Shown: positions 7,182 through 14,768 of the stretch, one piece after another
Numbering within the stretch: the first letter of the stretch is position 1
Layout of the letters: each line of letters begins with the position of its first letter
NCBI RefSeq assembly: GCF_020216685.1
Contig: NZ_JAIWNS010000123.1
Location: 1 to 16,291, forward strand
Direction: 5' to 3'
Source of the DNA: Methanospirillum hungatei
GTDB lineage: Archaea; Halobacteriota; Methanomicrobia; Methanomicrobiales; Methanospirillaceae
DNA: 16,291 bases
Position numbers and translations under genes: made by a program
The notes under the pieces: generated by a model
The model's database searches: none
Seen by the model: the letters and a program-made list of their open reading frames with translations, nothing else
What the model was told of the DNA's origin: nothing

Positions 7182-8105
7182 CTAATCATACTTAAATGGA
7201 TGATGACATCGTATTTTTCTTCCTGAACAATCTGTTACAGACGGAATTGTTTGGCATTTTTCTGTTTTATTCGGACATTGTAGGACAAATGGGCAGGATT
7301 CATGAGATGGTATTGACTGATCGGGTCTTTGATGTTTGTGTCCGCGAACGATAGACTGTGAATAGGGGTGCATAGGGGATTTGAGTATGCCACTTCCTTC
7401 CTCTATAATATGTCCATTATACATTACTCCGACTCGGTCTGCAATATGGTCTGCAAGTTTTAAATCATGGGTGATGAAAAGGAGAGAGATGGTACTTCTC
7501 TTCTGAAGTGAAAGGAGGAGCTGGATTATTGCCGCCTGCACAGAAACGTCAAGCATCGAGGTAGGTTCATCACAGAGGATAAAGTCCGGCTTTAATGCAA
7601 GGGCACGTGCAATGGCTGCCCGCTGAAGTTCACCGCCTGAGAGTTGATGTGGATACCGCTCTGCATAATCTGGGTTCAAACCGGTTTCGGCAAGAAGCTC
7701 TAAGAGAACATTCTTTAATCCCCCATTCTCCTGAGCCTGACCATGTATTAAAAAAGGCTCCATTATTGACCGTGATAATCTCCACCGTGGATTAAATGCA
7801 TCCTCAGGGTGCTGTGGTATTATCTGCATCTTTCGTCGGATTGGTATGAGTTCTGGACCTTGAAGATCAGTAATATCCTCGTTATGATAGAAAATTCTGC
7901 CACTTGTGGGTGAGATTAGTTTGAGCAGAATTTTTCCCAGAGTGGTCTTTCCACTCCCGCTCTCTCCAACAAGAGCATAGGTCTCTCCGGTTTTAATCTC
8001 AATATCTACATCCTGCACTGCGAAAGTCTTCTGGTGACTGAAAAACCCGGATTGGTAGGTTTTACCAAGCCCTGTTCCGGTTATGATACTGGATACACCT
8101 GACAT
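7182..8105 (-). CDS. ABC importer ATPase, NikE/DppF/OppF type (cluster B)
   Basis: This is one of the two nucleotide-binding subunits that power importer B from the cytoplasmic face. Numbered from the ATG at 8105: Walker A GESGSGKT at 47-54, Q-loop Gln98, signature LSGGELQ at 155-161, Walker B FILCDE at 175-180 and switch His213. The C-terminal extension (oligo_HPY type) contains SPMHPYSQ and five cysteines (C271, C277, C284, C293, C300), of the kind proposed to bind an Fe-S cluster in relatives. The open frame extends to an ATG at 8201. I prefer 8105 because a GGGT element sits 6 bases before it and the family homology begins there; with 8201 the overlap with the upstream ATPase gene would be 140 bases instead of 44. 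Confidence 0.92.
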   Translation of the reverse strand: MSGVSSIITGTGLGKTYQSGFFSHQKTFAVQDVDIEIKTGETYALVGESGSGKTTLGKILLKLISPTSGRIFYHNEDITDLQGPELIPIRRKMQIIPQHPEDAFNPRWRLSRSIMEPFLIHGQAQENGGLKNVLLELLAETGLNPDYAERYPHQLSGGELQRAAIARALALKPDFILCDEPTSMLDVSVQAAIIQLLLSLQKRSTISLLFITHDLKLADHIADRVGVMYNGHIIEEGSGILKSPMHPYSQSIVRGHKHQRPDQSIPSHESCPFVLQCPNKTEKCQTIPSVTDCSGRKIRCHHPFKYD

Positions 8106-9021
8106 TGTCATACCCAACAGGGAAAAGGGGGATTTCTTCTGAGCAGACCCTACTACAGAGAGAGCATCGTGACTTGAATCTGCATCCCGCCTGTTTTTCA
8201 TGCATTGACGGAGAAGTACCGGGAATCGGTGATAATCCCCGCTGGGGAAGTGAGTTTACCAGTCCTACTGAATAGGGGTGAAGTGGAGTAGTAAAAAACC
8301 TTTCAACACTGGTGAGCTCCACTATCTGCCCGCAGTACATCACCGCTATCCGGTCAGCAACCTCTGAAGCAAAATCAAGATCATGGGTGATGATAATCTG
8401 GGTGATGCCCCTCTCTTTCTGTGTGTTAAACATCTCAATGACATCTTTTTTGTTAATCGCATCAATCCCTTTTGTTGGTTCGTCAGCTATTAACACCGAT
8501 GGAATGGTCGAGGTACCCATGGCAAGCATCGCCCGCTGGAGCATTCCACCACTATATGCAACGGGGTACTCCTCGGCCCACTTCTCCGGAGGTAAGATAC
8601 TGTACTGACGAAGAAGTCTAATCGCCTGTTTCTTTGCTTCTGACCATGAACTATCTGTATGGAGAACTATCGGTTCAGAAACCTGTTTCCAGATCTTCAT
8701 CGAGGGATTAAACCCAAGTTTTGGATTTTGCGGGATCCAAGCAATTTTCCCTCCCCTGATCTTTTCCATCATCCCTTCACTGAGTGTGAGGATGTCCTGG
8801 GTCTGAAAAATAATTGAACCTGAAATGGCAGCAGTATCAGGCAGTAGTCTTAGTATAGCAAGACCAAGGACGGACTTTCCACTCCCGCTCTCCCCAATGA
8901 TAGCAAGGGTCTCACCATGTATCACGGAGAGTGAGAGATTATCAACTGCAGTGAGCAGATATCCCTCGCCTTTGAATGATACAGTAAGATCCGAGATCTC
9001 AATAATGTTATTCATCTTCAT
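8062..9021 (-). CDS. ABC importer ATPase, NikD/DppD/OppD type (cluster B)
   Basis: This is the first gene of the cluster B operon, 319 residues, and the partner ATPase of importer B. Walker A is GESGSGKS at 43-50, Q-loop Gln98, signature SGGM at 157-160 (with Tyr before it instead of the usual Leu), Walker B VLIADE at 176-181 and switch His213. The C-terminal domain has PLHPYSVGLV and the spaced cysteines C280, C286, C289, C293 and C309, the layout linked to a [4Fe-4S] site in DppD/OppD relatives. The ATG at 9021 is used; a second ATG at 9015 is close. A TATA-like tract at 9041-9050, about 25 bases upstream, would give a leaderless message. The 3' end overlaps the ATPase F gene. Confidence 0.93.
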   Translation of the reverse strand: MKMNNIIEISDLTVSFKGEGYLLTAVDNLSLSVIHGETLAIIGESGSGKSVLGLAILRLLPDTAAISGSIIFQTQDILTLSEGMMEKIRGGKIAWIPQNPKLGFNPSMKIWKQVSEPIVLHTDSSWSEAKKQAIRLLRQYSILPPEKWAEEYPVAYSGGMLQRAMLAMGTSTIPSVLIADEPTKGIDAINKKDVIEMFNTQKERGITQIIITHDLDFASEVADRIAVMYCGQIVELTSVERFFTTPLHPYSVGLVNSLPQRGLSPIPGTSPSMHEKQAGCRFKSRCSLCSRVCSEEIPLFPVGYDNVRCIQYHNRNRAW

Positions 9022-9040
9022 ATTCTAATTAGTGCTACAA

Positions 9041-9050
9041 AATAAATAAA
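9041..9050 (-). promoter_or_regulatory. Candidate TATA box for the cluster B operon
   Basis: Read on the minus strand this is TTTATTTATT, centred about 25 bases before the ATG at 9021. That spacing suits an archaeal TATA box with a leaderless start. It lies 3 bases from the palindrome at 9054-9087, so a protein on the palindrome would sit over the upstream side of this promoter. Confidence 0.4.
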
Positions 9051-9053
9051 AGT

Positions 9054-9087
9054 ATTATTAAATTTACTGCAGTGAATATTTAATAAT
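9054..9087. promoter_or_regulatory. 34-base palindrome in the divergent promoter region, candidate operator
   Basis: Arms ATTATTAAAT (9054-9063) and ATTTAATAAT (9078-9087) are exact reverse complements. Between them lies the 8-base perfect palindrome ACTGCAGT (9066-9073), offset by 2 bases on the left and 4 on the right. The element is placed between the cluster B operon and the divergent MT2-MT3 unit. Its right arm overlaps a TATA-like ATTTAATA that would serve the + strand genes, and the minus-strand TATA-like tract lies beside its left arm. This suggests one regulator controlling both transporter and methyltransferases; no regulator gene is visible nearby. Confidence 0.55.
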
Positions 9088-9130
9088 CAAATGTAGGGCG
9101 AGAGACGAGCCCTTGTACATGAGGTATAGT

Positions 9131-9937
9131 ATGACAGTATCAATAAACTGGGAAGAGATATGGGAGAGAAATATTCAGGATATTGCCTCCAGGACAACGG
9201 TGGATTACTGGGAATCCAGGGCTGAGGATTACTCGGATATGGTCCTGAACAGTGCGTTTCATCATGGAGAACAGATACGGCAGTTCTGCTTTTCAGAGGG
9301 CCTTGCAGATTCGGAATCTCAGGTCATAGATATCGGATCTGGTCCTGGTGCTCTGACGATTCCCTTTGCACGAAATGTTCAGTCGGTAACTGCAATAGAG
9401 CCTGCAGCACAGATGATTCAGAAACTGGAAGAGAATGCAAAAGGGGAGAATCTGAAGAATATTTATCCGCTTCAGAAGACATGGCAGGAAGTTAATACGA
9501 GGCAATTTGAAAAATCCTTTGATCTTGTCCTCTGTTGCCACTCGCTCTGGCATTTTCCTGATATTATGGTCCAGTTAAAGCGTATGGATATGGTCTCCCG
9601 TGGATACTGCTGTATTGCAGGGGGATTTGGAACTAGTGAGGACTCTACCTATCTTTATAAAACGCTTGGAATCAGGGAGATGGAGTTTGACCAGTTTCAC
9701 TGCCTCTTTAATCTGCTTAATTCGAAAGGGATGAGACCGAATGTAACGGTCCTACCCTATGAGACTCATCGATCAGAGCGATCTGCAATCTCTTCGATGG
9801 AGCAGGTGGTGCAGAAGTATCGCCCGCTTACGAGCAAGGATACGGAGATCATTCGTGATTATGTAAAAAGTCGATTAAAAGACGGAATTGTCTCAAGTAA
9901 CGGGTTGATGGGCCTATTATGGTGGAGGGTAGCATGA
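9131..9937 (+). CDS. Class I SAM-dependent methyltransferase MT2
   Basis: This 268-residue methyltransferase starts with MTVSINWEEIWERN. SAM motif I is VIDIGSGPG at 65-73, and Glu90 (in TAIEPA) takes the place of the usual acidic residue after strand 2. WQEV (118-121) and FDLVLCCHSLWHF (130-142) follow. Beta strand 5 reads RGYCCIAGGFG (157-167) with two adjacent cysteines. The ATG at 9131 is chosen because GAGGT at 9121-9125 precedes it by 5 bases and because it aligns with MT3; TTG at 9113 and ATG at 9119 are further upstream in frame. The gene is divergent from cluster B across the palindrome and overlaps MT3 by 4 bases (ATGA). The substrate is unknown. Confidence 0.86.
   Translation: MTVSINWEEIWERNIQDIASRTTVDYWESRAEDYSDMVLNSAFHHGEQIRQFCFSEGLADSESQVIDIGSGPGALTIPFARNVQSVTAIEPAAQMIQKLEENAKGENLKNIYPLQKTWQEVNTRQFEKSFDLVLCCHSLWHFPDIMVQLKRMDMVSRGYCCIAGGFGTSEDSTYLYKTLGIREMEFDQFHCLFNLLNSKGMRPNVTVLPYETHRSERSAISSMEQVVQKYRPLTSKDTEIIRDYVKSRLKDGIVSSNGLMGLLWWRVA
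9924..9929 (+). promoter_or_regulatory. Strong ribosome binding site deciding the MT3 start
   Basis: GGAGGG lies inside the last codons of MT2 and 4 bases before the ATG at 9934. It favours 9934 over the in-frame ATG at 9919, which lies upstream of this site. The result is a 4-base stop/start overlap with MT2, typical of translational coupling. Confidence 0.6.
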
Positions 9938-10797
9938 TGGACGGGAAGATTGACTGGGAGGAGATCTGGGAGAAGATCTATGATGATCGGATGACCATCA
10001 TGAAACGCGACTATGCGGTTGACGACTGGACAACCCGGTCACAGGATTACTCCGAGTCAAGGCGGTCCAATAATTATGAGTATGGAAATAAAGTTCTTGA
10101 AGTGCTCAGGAAACGACATCTCGTGTCATCTGACTCCCAGGTGATTGAAGTAGGTTCAGGACCTGGAACATTCGTAATTCCGTTCGCCCCTCACGTTGGG
10201 CATTATACTGCTGTTGAACCTGCAAAAGGGATGATAGAACGGATCCGTGAGAATGCGAATGAATCAGGGATAACCAATTATACAATTATCCCAAAGATGT
10301 GGCAGGAAGTTGATGTCTCTGCCAGCCGGGAGAAATTTGACCTTTTACTCTCTTCTACGGTCATCTGGATGTTTCGTGATATTATGGAACAGGTTAAGAG
10401 AATGGAAGAGGTCTGTAGAGGAACTTGTTGTATTGCAGCAGGGTTCGGATCAGTCAGTGGACCTGAGCTGGATCTCTGGGAGAGTATTATGGGTGACATT
10501 CCATACCCCCAGTATCCGGAATACCCGTACATCTATAATATCCTGTACCAGAATGGCAGAGTCCCTAATGTTGAAGTGATATCTTCTTCAAGTATTAGAA
10601 CTGCTGAACGGCTTCGGACGATGTACAAGGTTTTTTATTCGCTGTATACCGATTATACTCCGGAAGTCGAGGAGAAGATAACCCGGTATCTGGAGGATCA
10701 CAGCCAGGACCTTCCGATAGGAAAACGGGTTGTCAGGGAGTATCAGACTGCAGTGGTCTGGTGGAATCCAAAACAGAGACCGGCGGGGAGTAACTGA
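9934..10797 (+). CDS. Class I SAM-dependent methyltransferase MT3, paralog of MT2
   Basis: This 287-residue protein is homologous to MT2 along its whole length: the N-terminal DWEEIWEK, motif I VIEVGSGPG at 70-78, TAVEPAKGMI with Glu95, MWQEV, FRDIMEQVKRM, RGTCCIAAGFG with adjacent Cys165-Cys166, then PNVEV and a C-terminal tryptophan pair (VVWWNP). The shared features outside the SAM fold argue for related substrates or a heterodimer. The acidic residue after strand 2 is Glu in both, unlike Asp in MT1 and MT5. It is cytosolic with no signal peptide. It is coupled to MT2 by a 4-base overlap and followed after 19 bases by the MT4 fragment. Confidence 0.86.
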   Translation: MMDGKIDWEEIWEKIYDDRMTIMKRDYAVDDWTTRSQDYSESRRSNNYEYGNKVLEVLRKRHLVSSDSQVIEVGSGPGTFVIPFAPHVGHYTAVEPAKGMIERIRENANESGITNYTIIPKMWQEVDVSASREKFDLLLSSTVIWMFRDIMEQVKRMEEVCRGTCCIAAGFGSVSGPELDLWESIMGDIPYPQYPEYPYIYNILYQNGRVPNVEVISSSSIRTAERLRTMYKVFYSLYTDYTPEVEEKITRYLEDHSQDLPIGKRVVREYQTAVVWWNPKQRPAGSN

Positions 10798-10816
10798 AAA
10801 AAAGAGTTGTATCTTC

Positions 10817-11059
10817 ATGAAAGAATCGATCGTATCATACTGGAACTCCGGAGCATTTCGGTATAACTCCGGTGTTGAACGTTTTTTAAAATCAGAGAAA
10901 GGAACCGCCGGCTGGAAATCTCTCTTCTCTGAATACCTTGGGAGAGCCCCGTTAAAGATTCTCGATGTTGGCACTGGTCCTGGATCTATCTCCATACCGC
11001 TTGCGAGTATGGGACACATGGTTACTGCTGTTGATTTACCTCAAATACTGAAAGAATGA
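10817..11059 (+). pseudogene. Truncated methyltransferase fragment MT4
   Basis: From the ATG at 10817, 80 codons read a normal methyltransferase start: SIVSYWNSGAFRYN, then SAM motif I ILDVGTGPG at 48-56 and MGHMVTAVDL with Asp73. The frame then stops after LPQILKE, just where the helix after strand 2 should continue. Everything from strand 3 to the C-terminus is missing, so the product cannot be a working enzyme. The YWN start and GH-x-VT-x-x-DL block resemble MT1 and MT5 rather than MT2 and MT3. After the stop the same frame reads LHDAENYKLM, recalling the LHGDAENPPF block of MT5, which may be a leftover after an internal deletion. No convincing ribosome binding site is seen. Confidence 0.72.
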
Positions 11060-11271
11060 GGTCTTTGGTTACATGATGCTGAAAACTATAAGTTGATGAG
11101 AAAAAACGGTAAAAATTTTTTAATCAGATAGTAACCCAATACAATTTCATGGCAAAAAAGCGATATTGATATTCATTAGTCAAGATGAGATTAGGTACTT
11201 CTGCAACCCCTGGTATGCATTCCTTTTATTGGTTTCCCAAAAACCACATCATTCAGATTGAGAATACCCAT
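11060..11271. other. Convergent intergenic region with a T-run
   Basis: About 210 bases between the MT4 fragment and the end of cluster C, transcribed toward each other. The first 72 bases stay open in the MT4 frame up to a TAG at 11129-11131 (see MT4). AAAAATTTTTT at 11111-11121 gives a T-run for + strand transcripts, and a shorter run (T5 on the minus strand, about 11239-11243) could end cluster C transcripts. I see no further coding sequence, RNA gene or operator. Confidence 0.5.
11116..11121 (+). terminator. Candidate T-run terminator for the MT2-MT4 unit
   Basis: Six T residues follow directly on five A residues, 57 bases after the MT4 stop. Archaeal polymerase terminates at short T-runs without needing a hairpin. 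The AAAAATTTTT symmetry is too short to be meaningful as a stem. Confidence 0.35.
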
Positions 11272-12015
11272 TTAATGATCCTTTTCCATTGTGTCCATCA
11301 CCAATAACGGCTGCATCCATTCTGAAAAGTTATTTTTATTCATTATTTCACACTTTCCCTCTGACATCACACCGATCCGATCACACATCACCTGCATGAC
11401 CTCCGGATCATGGGAGATGAAAATACATGCCGTAGAGTTTTTCTTCTGCATCTCTTTCATGAGATTCAAAATTTGTGACTGAACTGACATGTCCAGCATG
11501 GATGTTGGTTCATCTGCAATAAGAAGGTGGGGAGAGAGTGAATAAATTCTGACCATCATCGCTCGTTGGAGTTCACCACCGGAGAGTTGTCCGGGATATT
11601 TATCCAGGATACCCGGATGAAGACCGACTGCATGGATTAATGGGAGAAGGGAGTGTAATACATATTCGGATTCGCCCTTTTCATGATACACCAGTGGTTC
11701 AGTCACACTATAGATCAAGCGTCGGCGAGGATCAAATGATACCTCCGGGTGCTGGAATACCATCTGCATTTTTGCCTGCAGACAAGATCGCTCCTTTCGG
11801 TCCAGTCTGAAAATGTCCTTCCCTTCAAAGAGTACTGAGCCTTTTGTCAATTTTTCAAGGCCCAATATACACCGTCCCAAAGTTGACTTTCCACATCCGC
11901 TTGGACCGAACAGACCGATAGTTTCTCCGGCATTCAGAGTGAATGACACATCACGGAAGATATCTCCATGGCCGAAGGTTTTCGAGAGATTTGTTACCTG
12001 GAGAACCGATGACAT
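11272..12015 (-). CDS. ABC importer ATPase, NikE/DppF type, short form (cluster C)
   Basis: This is the last gene of cluster C, a 247-residue ATPase. Walker A is GPSGCGKST at 37-45, Q-loop Gln88, signature LSGGELQ at 144-150, Walker B LLIADE at 164-169 and switch His202, so the catalytic core is intact. Unlike the cluster B homologue it ends shortly after the ATPase fold and lacks the HPY motif and cysteine-rich extension. This is close to the size of E. coli NikE and CntF-like proteins, so it need not be a truncation. The start ATG at 12015 overlaps the upstream ATPase D gene by 22 bases. Confidence 0.92.
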   Translation of the reverse strand: MSSVLQVTNLSKTFGHGDIFRDVSFTLNAGETIGLFGPSGCGKSTLGRCILGLEKLTKGSVLFEGKDIFRLDRKERSCLQAKMQMVFQHPEVSFDPRRRLIYSVTEPLVYHEKGESEYVLHSLLPLIHAVGLHPGILDKYPGQLSGGELQRAMMVRIYSLSPHLLIADEPTSMLDMSVQSQILNLMKEMQKKNSTACIFISHDPEVMQVMCDRIGVMSEGKCEIMNKNNFSEWMQPLLVMDTMEKDH

Positions 12016-12938
12016 CTCACACTCCTTCTCCCATTTACAGGGATAATTGCCGGATGGATTGTTTTTCCTTGTTCACACTGATACGGACACCTGCTGTAAA
12101 AGTAGCACCCCGAAGGAAGATCGATAAGACCTGGACACATACCTGGCATTGCTTTCATTCCGTTCCGGGGCAGAGCGGCGATAAGTCCCTCTGTATAGGG
12201 ATGATGGGGGTCAGAAAAGATCTCATCAACCGGGCCTGATTCTATTATCTCCCCGGAATACAGGACATGAATAGTATCTCCAATCATTCGAGCTAGATCA
12301 AGATCATGAGTAATAAGCAGATGTGTATCTTTCCTGATATGTTTCAGGTGCAGAAACATCTTCATCGAGGTTTTTCTGGAAGAATAATCCAGTCCTTTGG
12401 TTGGTTCGTCTGATACGAGAAGTTTGGGTTCGGAGGCCAGGGCAATCCCTGTTGTCACTCTCTGACGCATTCCGCCGGATAATTCATGAGGAAATGAAGC
12501 AGCAGTCAGTTTCGGATCTGAAAATTGAAGATTAGAAAGGATATTCTCTACTTCTGTACTCTGCTTTAAGTTCGAAATCCCACGTATTTCAAGTGATTCT
12601 GATATTTGTTTCCCACATCTCATAAGGGGGTCTAATGATCCTGACGGGTTTTGTGGTACCAGGGAGATATCTCTTCCGCGGAACCTGGAAAATTCTTTTT
12701 CTGACATTGAGAGAATTTCTCTCCCATTGTAGTTGATTTTGCCGGATATAATCGCAGCCTCAGGGAGCAGATGAAGAACTGCCAGCCCGATAACAGATTT
12801 TCCTGAACCAGTCTCACCAATGAGAACTGATATCTCTCCTTTCTGCATCCGAAAACTCACCTGTTGAGAGGCTCTGATTGCTCCTGCTCTTGTAGGAAAG
12901 GTCACGTTAAGATCCATTACTTCAAGAACGGTATTCAC
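11994..12938 (-). CDS. ABC importer ATPase, NikD/DppD type (cluster C)
   Basis: This 314-residue ATPase partners the one downstream. Walker A is GETGSGKS at 41-48, Q-loop Gln96, signature LSGGMRQ at 153-159, Walker B LLVSDE at 173-178 and switch His211. The C-terminal oligo_HPY-type domain has DPHHPYTEGL at 243-252 and cysteines C268, C278, C284, C288 and C309. The usual C-x5-C-x6-C spacing is altered here: the third cysteine falls 4 residues after the second instead of about 7. The ATG at 12938 overlaps the permease C stop by 4 bases, so translation is likely coupled. Confidence 0.93.
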   Translation of the reverse strand: MNTVLEVMDLNVTFPTRAGAIRASQQVSFRMQKGEISVLIGETGSGKSVIGLAVLHLLPEAAIISGKINYNGREILSMSEKEFSRFRGRDISLVPQNPSGSLDPLMRCGKQISESLEIRGISNLKQSTEVENILSNLQFSDPKLTAASFPHELSGGMRQRVTTGIALASEPKLLVSDEPTKGLDYSSRKTSMKMFLHLKHIRKDTHLLITHDLDLARMIGDTIHVLYSGEIIESGPVDEIFSDPHHPYTEGLIAALPRNGMKAMPGMCPGLIDLPSGCYFYSRCPYQCEQGKTIHPAIIPVNGRRSVRCHRFSR

Positions 12939-13831
12939 AAAGATCCCTCATTGTCTGTCTTTGGATCGGTGATATCACGAATTCCTTCGCCCGTGATATT
13001 AAAGAGAAGAGTAACGCACGTAATTGCAAGTCCGGGAACTATTACATTCAGAGGAGCAATACGCATATATGGCAGCCCAGAATTAATCATTGAGCCCCAC
13101 TCCGGAATAGCCGGGGGAATCCCGACACCAAGGAATGAGAGGGTTGCAATGGTGAGAATTGCATGACCGATATCAATCGTTGCAAGTACGATAACGGGCA
13201 TGATACAATTTGGAAGGATATGCTTTGTCATAGTCCACCATCCGGGAAGGGCTGCAGCTTTGGCTGATAATACATATTCCTGATTTTTTTCTGCGAGGAC
13301 CTGGCCACGCGTTAGTCTGGCAAACGATGCCCACTGAACGATGGACAGCATAATTATCATGTTTAAGACTCCGCTTCCCAGAAGCATCATCAGAGCCAGA
13401 GCGAGGATTACGGATGGAAATGCTAAAAATACGTCAATTATTCGGCCGATGACATTATCAATCCACCCACTTTGGTATCCGGAGAAACTACCAATAGTAA
13501 CTCCAATAATAAATGAGATCACAATTGTAGCGAGTGCTATCTCAAGTGAGGTTTGTAACCCACAGATGACACGTGAGAAGAGATCTCTTCCCAGGTAATC
13601 AGTACCGAGAATGTGATCTGCAGTAGGGCCTTGATTTTTTCCCTCCAGATCTGTAATATTCGGGTTTTGGGGGGCAATATCCGGAGCAAAAAACCCTATT
13701 ATAAGGATGATGACAATTAATACGCATGCTACCTGCAGATCACGTCTCATCTTAAACCTATAGAGCCAGTCTGACTTTTGAATGGATATGGAGATTTTTC
13801 TGACCTGTGTGGATAATGTACATTCACTCAT
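12935..13831 (-). CDS. NikC/DppC-type ABC importer permease (cluster C)
   Basis: This is the second channel subunit of importer C, 298 residues. A 30-residue cytoplasmic N-terminus precedes the first helix (about 33-50). The family signature LGTDYLGRDLFSR lies at 75-87. The coupling loop LSAKAAALPGWWTMTKHILP (188-207) departs from the usual LGA in the middle (AAALPGWW), the most divergent of the six permease loops in the window. This may reflect pairing with its own ATPases. The start overlaps permease B by 8 bases and the end overlaps ATPase D by 4 bases. Confidence 0.94.
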   Translation of the reverse strand: MSECTLSTQVRKISISIQKSDWLYRFKMRRDLQVACVLIVIILIIGFFAPDIAPQNPNITDLEGKNQGPTADHILGTDYLGRDLFSRVICGLQTSLEIALATIVISFIIGVTIGSFSGYQSGWIDNVIGRIIDVFLAFPSVILALALMMLLGSGVLNMIIMLSIVQWASFARLTRGQVLAEKNQEYVLSAKAAALPGWWTMTKHILPNCIMPVIVLATIDIGHAILTIATLSFLGVGIPPAIPEWGSMINSGLPYMRIAPLNVIVPGLAITCVTLLFNITGEGIRDITDPKTDNEGSL

Positions 13832-14765
13832 AGGTTATCCTCGGGTCAATCACGTGGTATAGAATGTCTATGACGAAATTCACGATGAGAAACATGAACA
13901 CAATCACCATGATTGTGCTTTCAATCACCACGAGATCACGGGCTGAAATTGCTTTCATTAATAGGGCTCCGATCCCTGGCCATGTAAATATTGTTTCGAT
14001 GATGACAGAACCGGCAAGGAGTGAACCAAATGACATGCCAATCACGGTAAGAACTGGTAAAAACGCGTTTTTAAAAGCATGAGAGAAGAGAATTTTCTTT
14101 CTTGAAAGGCCTTTAGCTTTTGAAAATATTATAAACGGTTTTTCCATAGTATCCAGCATACTTGTCCTCATAATACGAGCAATTGACGCCATCGAATGAA
14201 GTCCGAGTGCTATTAATGGTAAAATTATGTATTTTGGCTCACCATATCCGGCAACAGGTGTGAGATTAAGCCAGAGGGAAAAAATGAGGATAAGCATAAC
14301 AGCGACCCAGAATGAAGGCATGGAAATTGAAAAGATAGTAATGAACCGTATGAGATGATCTGCTGTTTTATTCTGATGAAGAGCAGAGGCAATTCCAAGA
14401 GCTATACCGGTGATTATTGCAAAGGTCATGGCAAAGGAGGTAAGGAGAATCGTCGGCGGAAGATACAGTTCAAGGAGTTTCCCGACTGATTTATTATAAA
14501 TTATGGAATTTCCCAGGTTTCCAGATAATATACCCCGTATCCATTCAGAGTACTGTTCTATCAAAGGTTTATTCAGATCATATCGTGCAGAGACTTCTGC
14601 GATCAGTTCTGGTGGTGCTGATTCCTCAAGACCAAGAAACAGATGTTTTGCCAATACTTCAGCAGGTTCTCCTGGAATAGCATTGACAACACAAAAGGTG
14701 AAGACCGACGCGATAAATAAGGTCAGGATCAGGTATCCGGTTCTCATCACAATGTACTGGTGCAT
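13824..14765 (-). CDS. NikB/DppB-type ABC importer permease (cluster C)
   Basis: This is the first channel subunit of importer C, 313 residues. It starts with a short cytoplasmic tail and the helix LILTLFIASVFTFCVVNAIP, then PGEPAE and the extracytoplasmic segment ending in SGNLGNSI. Further helices follow. The coupling loop reads FSKAKGLSRKKILFSHAFKN and the end is DPRITYE, very similar to the DPRVRYE end of the cluster A permease. The ATG at 14765 is 3 bases after the MT5 stop, and the 3' end overlaps permease C by 8 bases. The methyltransferase is therefore inside this operon. Confidence 0.94.
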   Translation of the reverse strand: MHQYIVMRTGYLILTLFIASVFTFCVVNAIPGEPAEVLAKHLFLGLEESAPPELIAEVSARYDLNKPLIEQYSEWIRGILSGNLGNSIIYNKSVGKLLELYLPPTILLTSFAMTFAIITGIALGIASALHQNKTADHLIRFITIFSISMPSFWVAVMLILIFSLWLNLTPVAGYGEPKYIILPLIALGLHSMASIARIMRTSMLDTMEKPFIIFSKAKGLSRKKILFSHAFKNAFLPVLTVIGMSFGSLLAGSVIIETIFTWPGIGALLMKAISARDLVVIESTIMVIVFMFLIVNFVIDILYHVIDPRITYE

Positions 14766-14768
14766 CTC

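Noticed and set aside
10588..11019. Open frame of 143 codons on the minus strand over the end of MT3 and MT4
   Set aside because: It lies wholly opposite well-supported methyltransferase coding sequence and has no recognisable domain.
11162..11174. GATATTGATATT direct repeat in the convergent gap
   Set aside because: Two copies of six bases in AT-rich DNA is not significant, and nothing else marks a repeat array.
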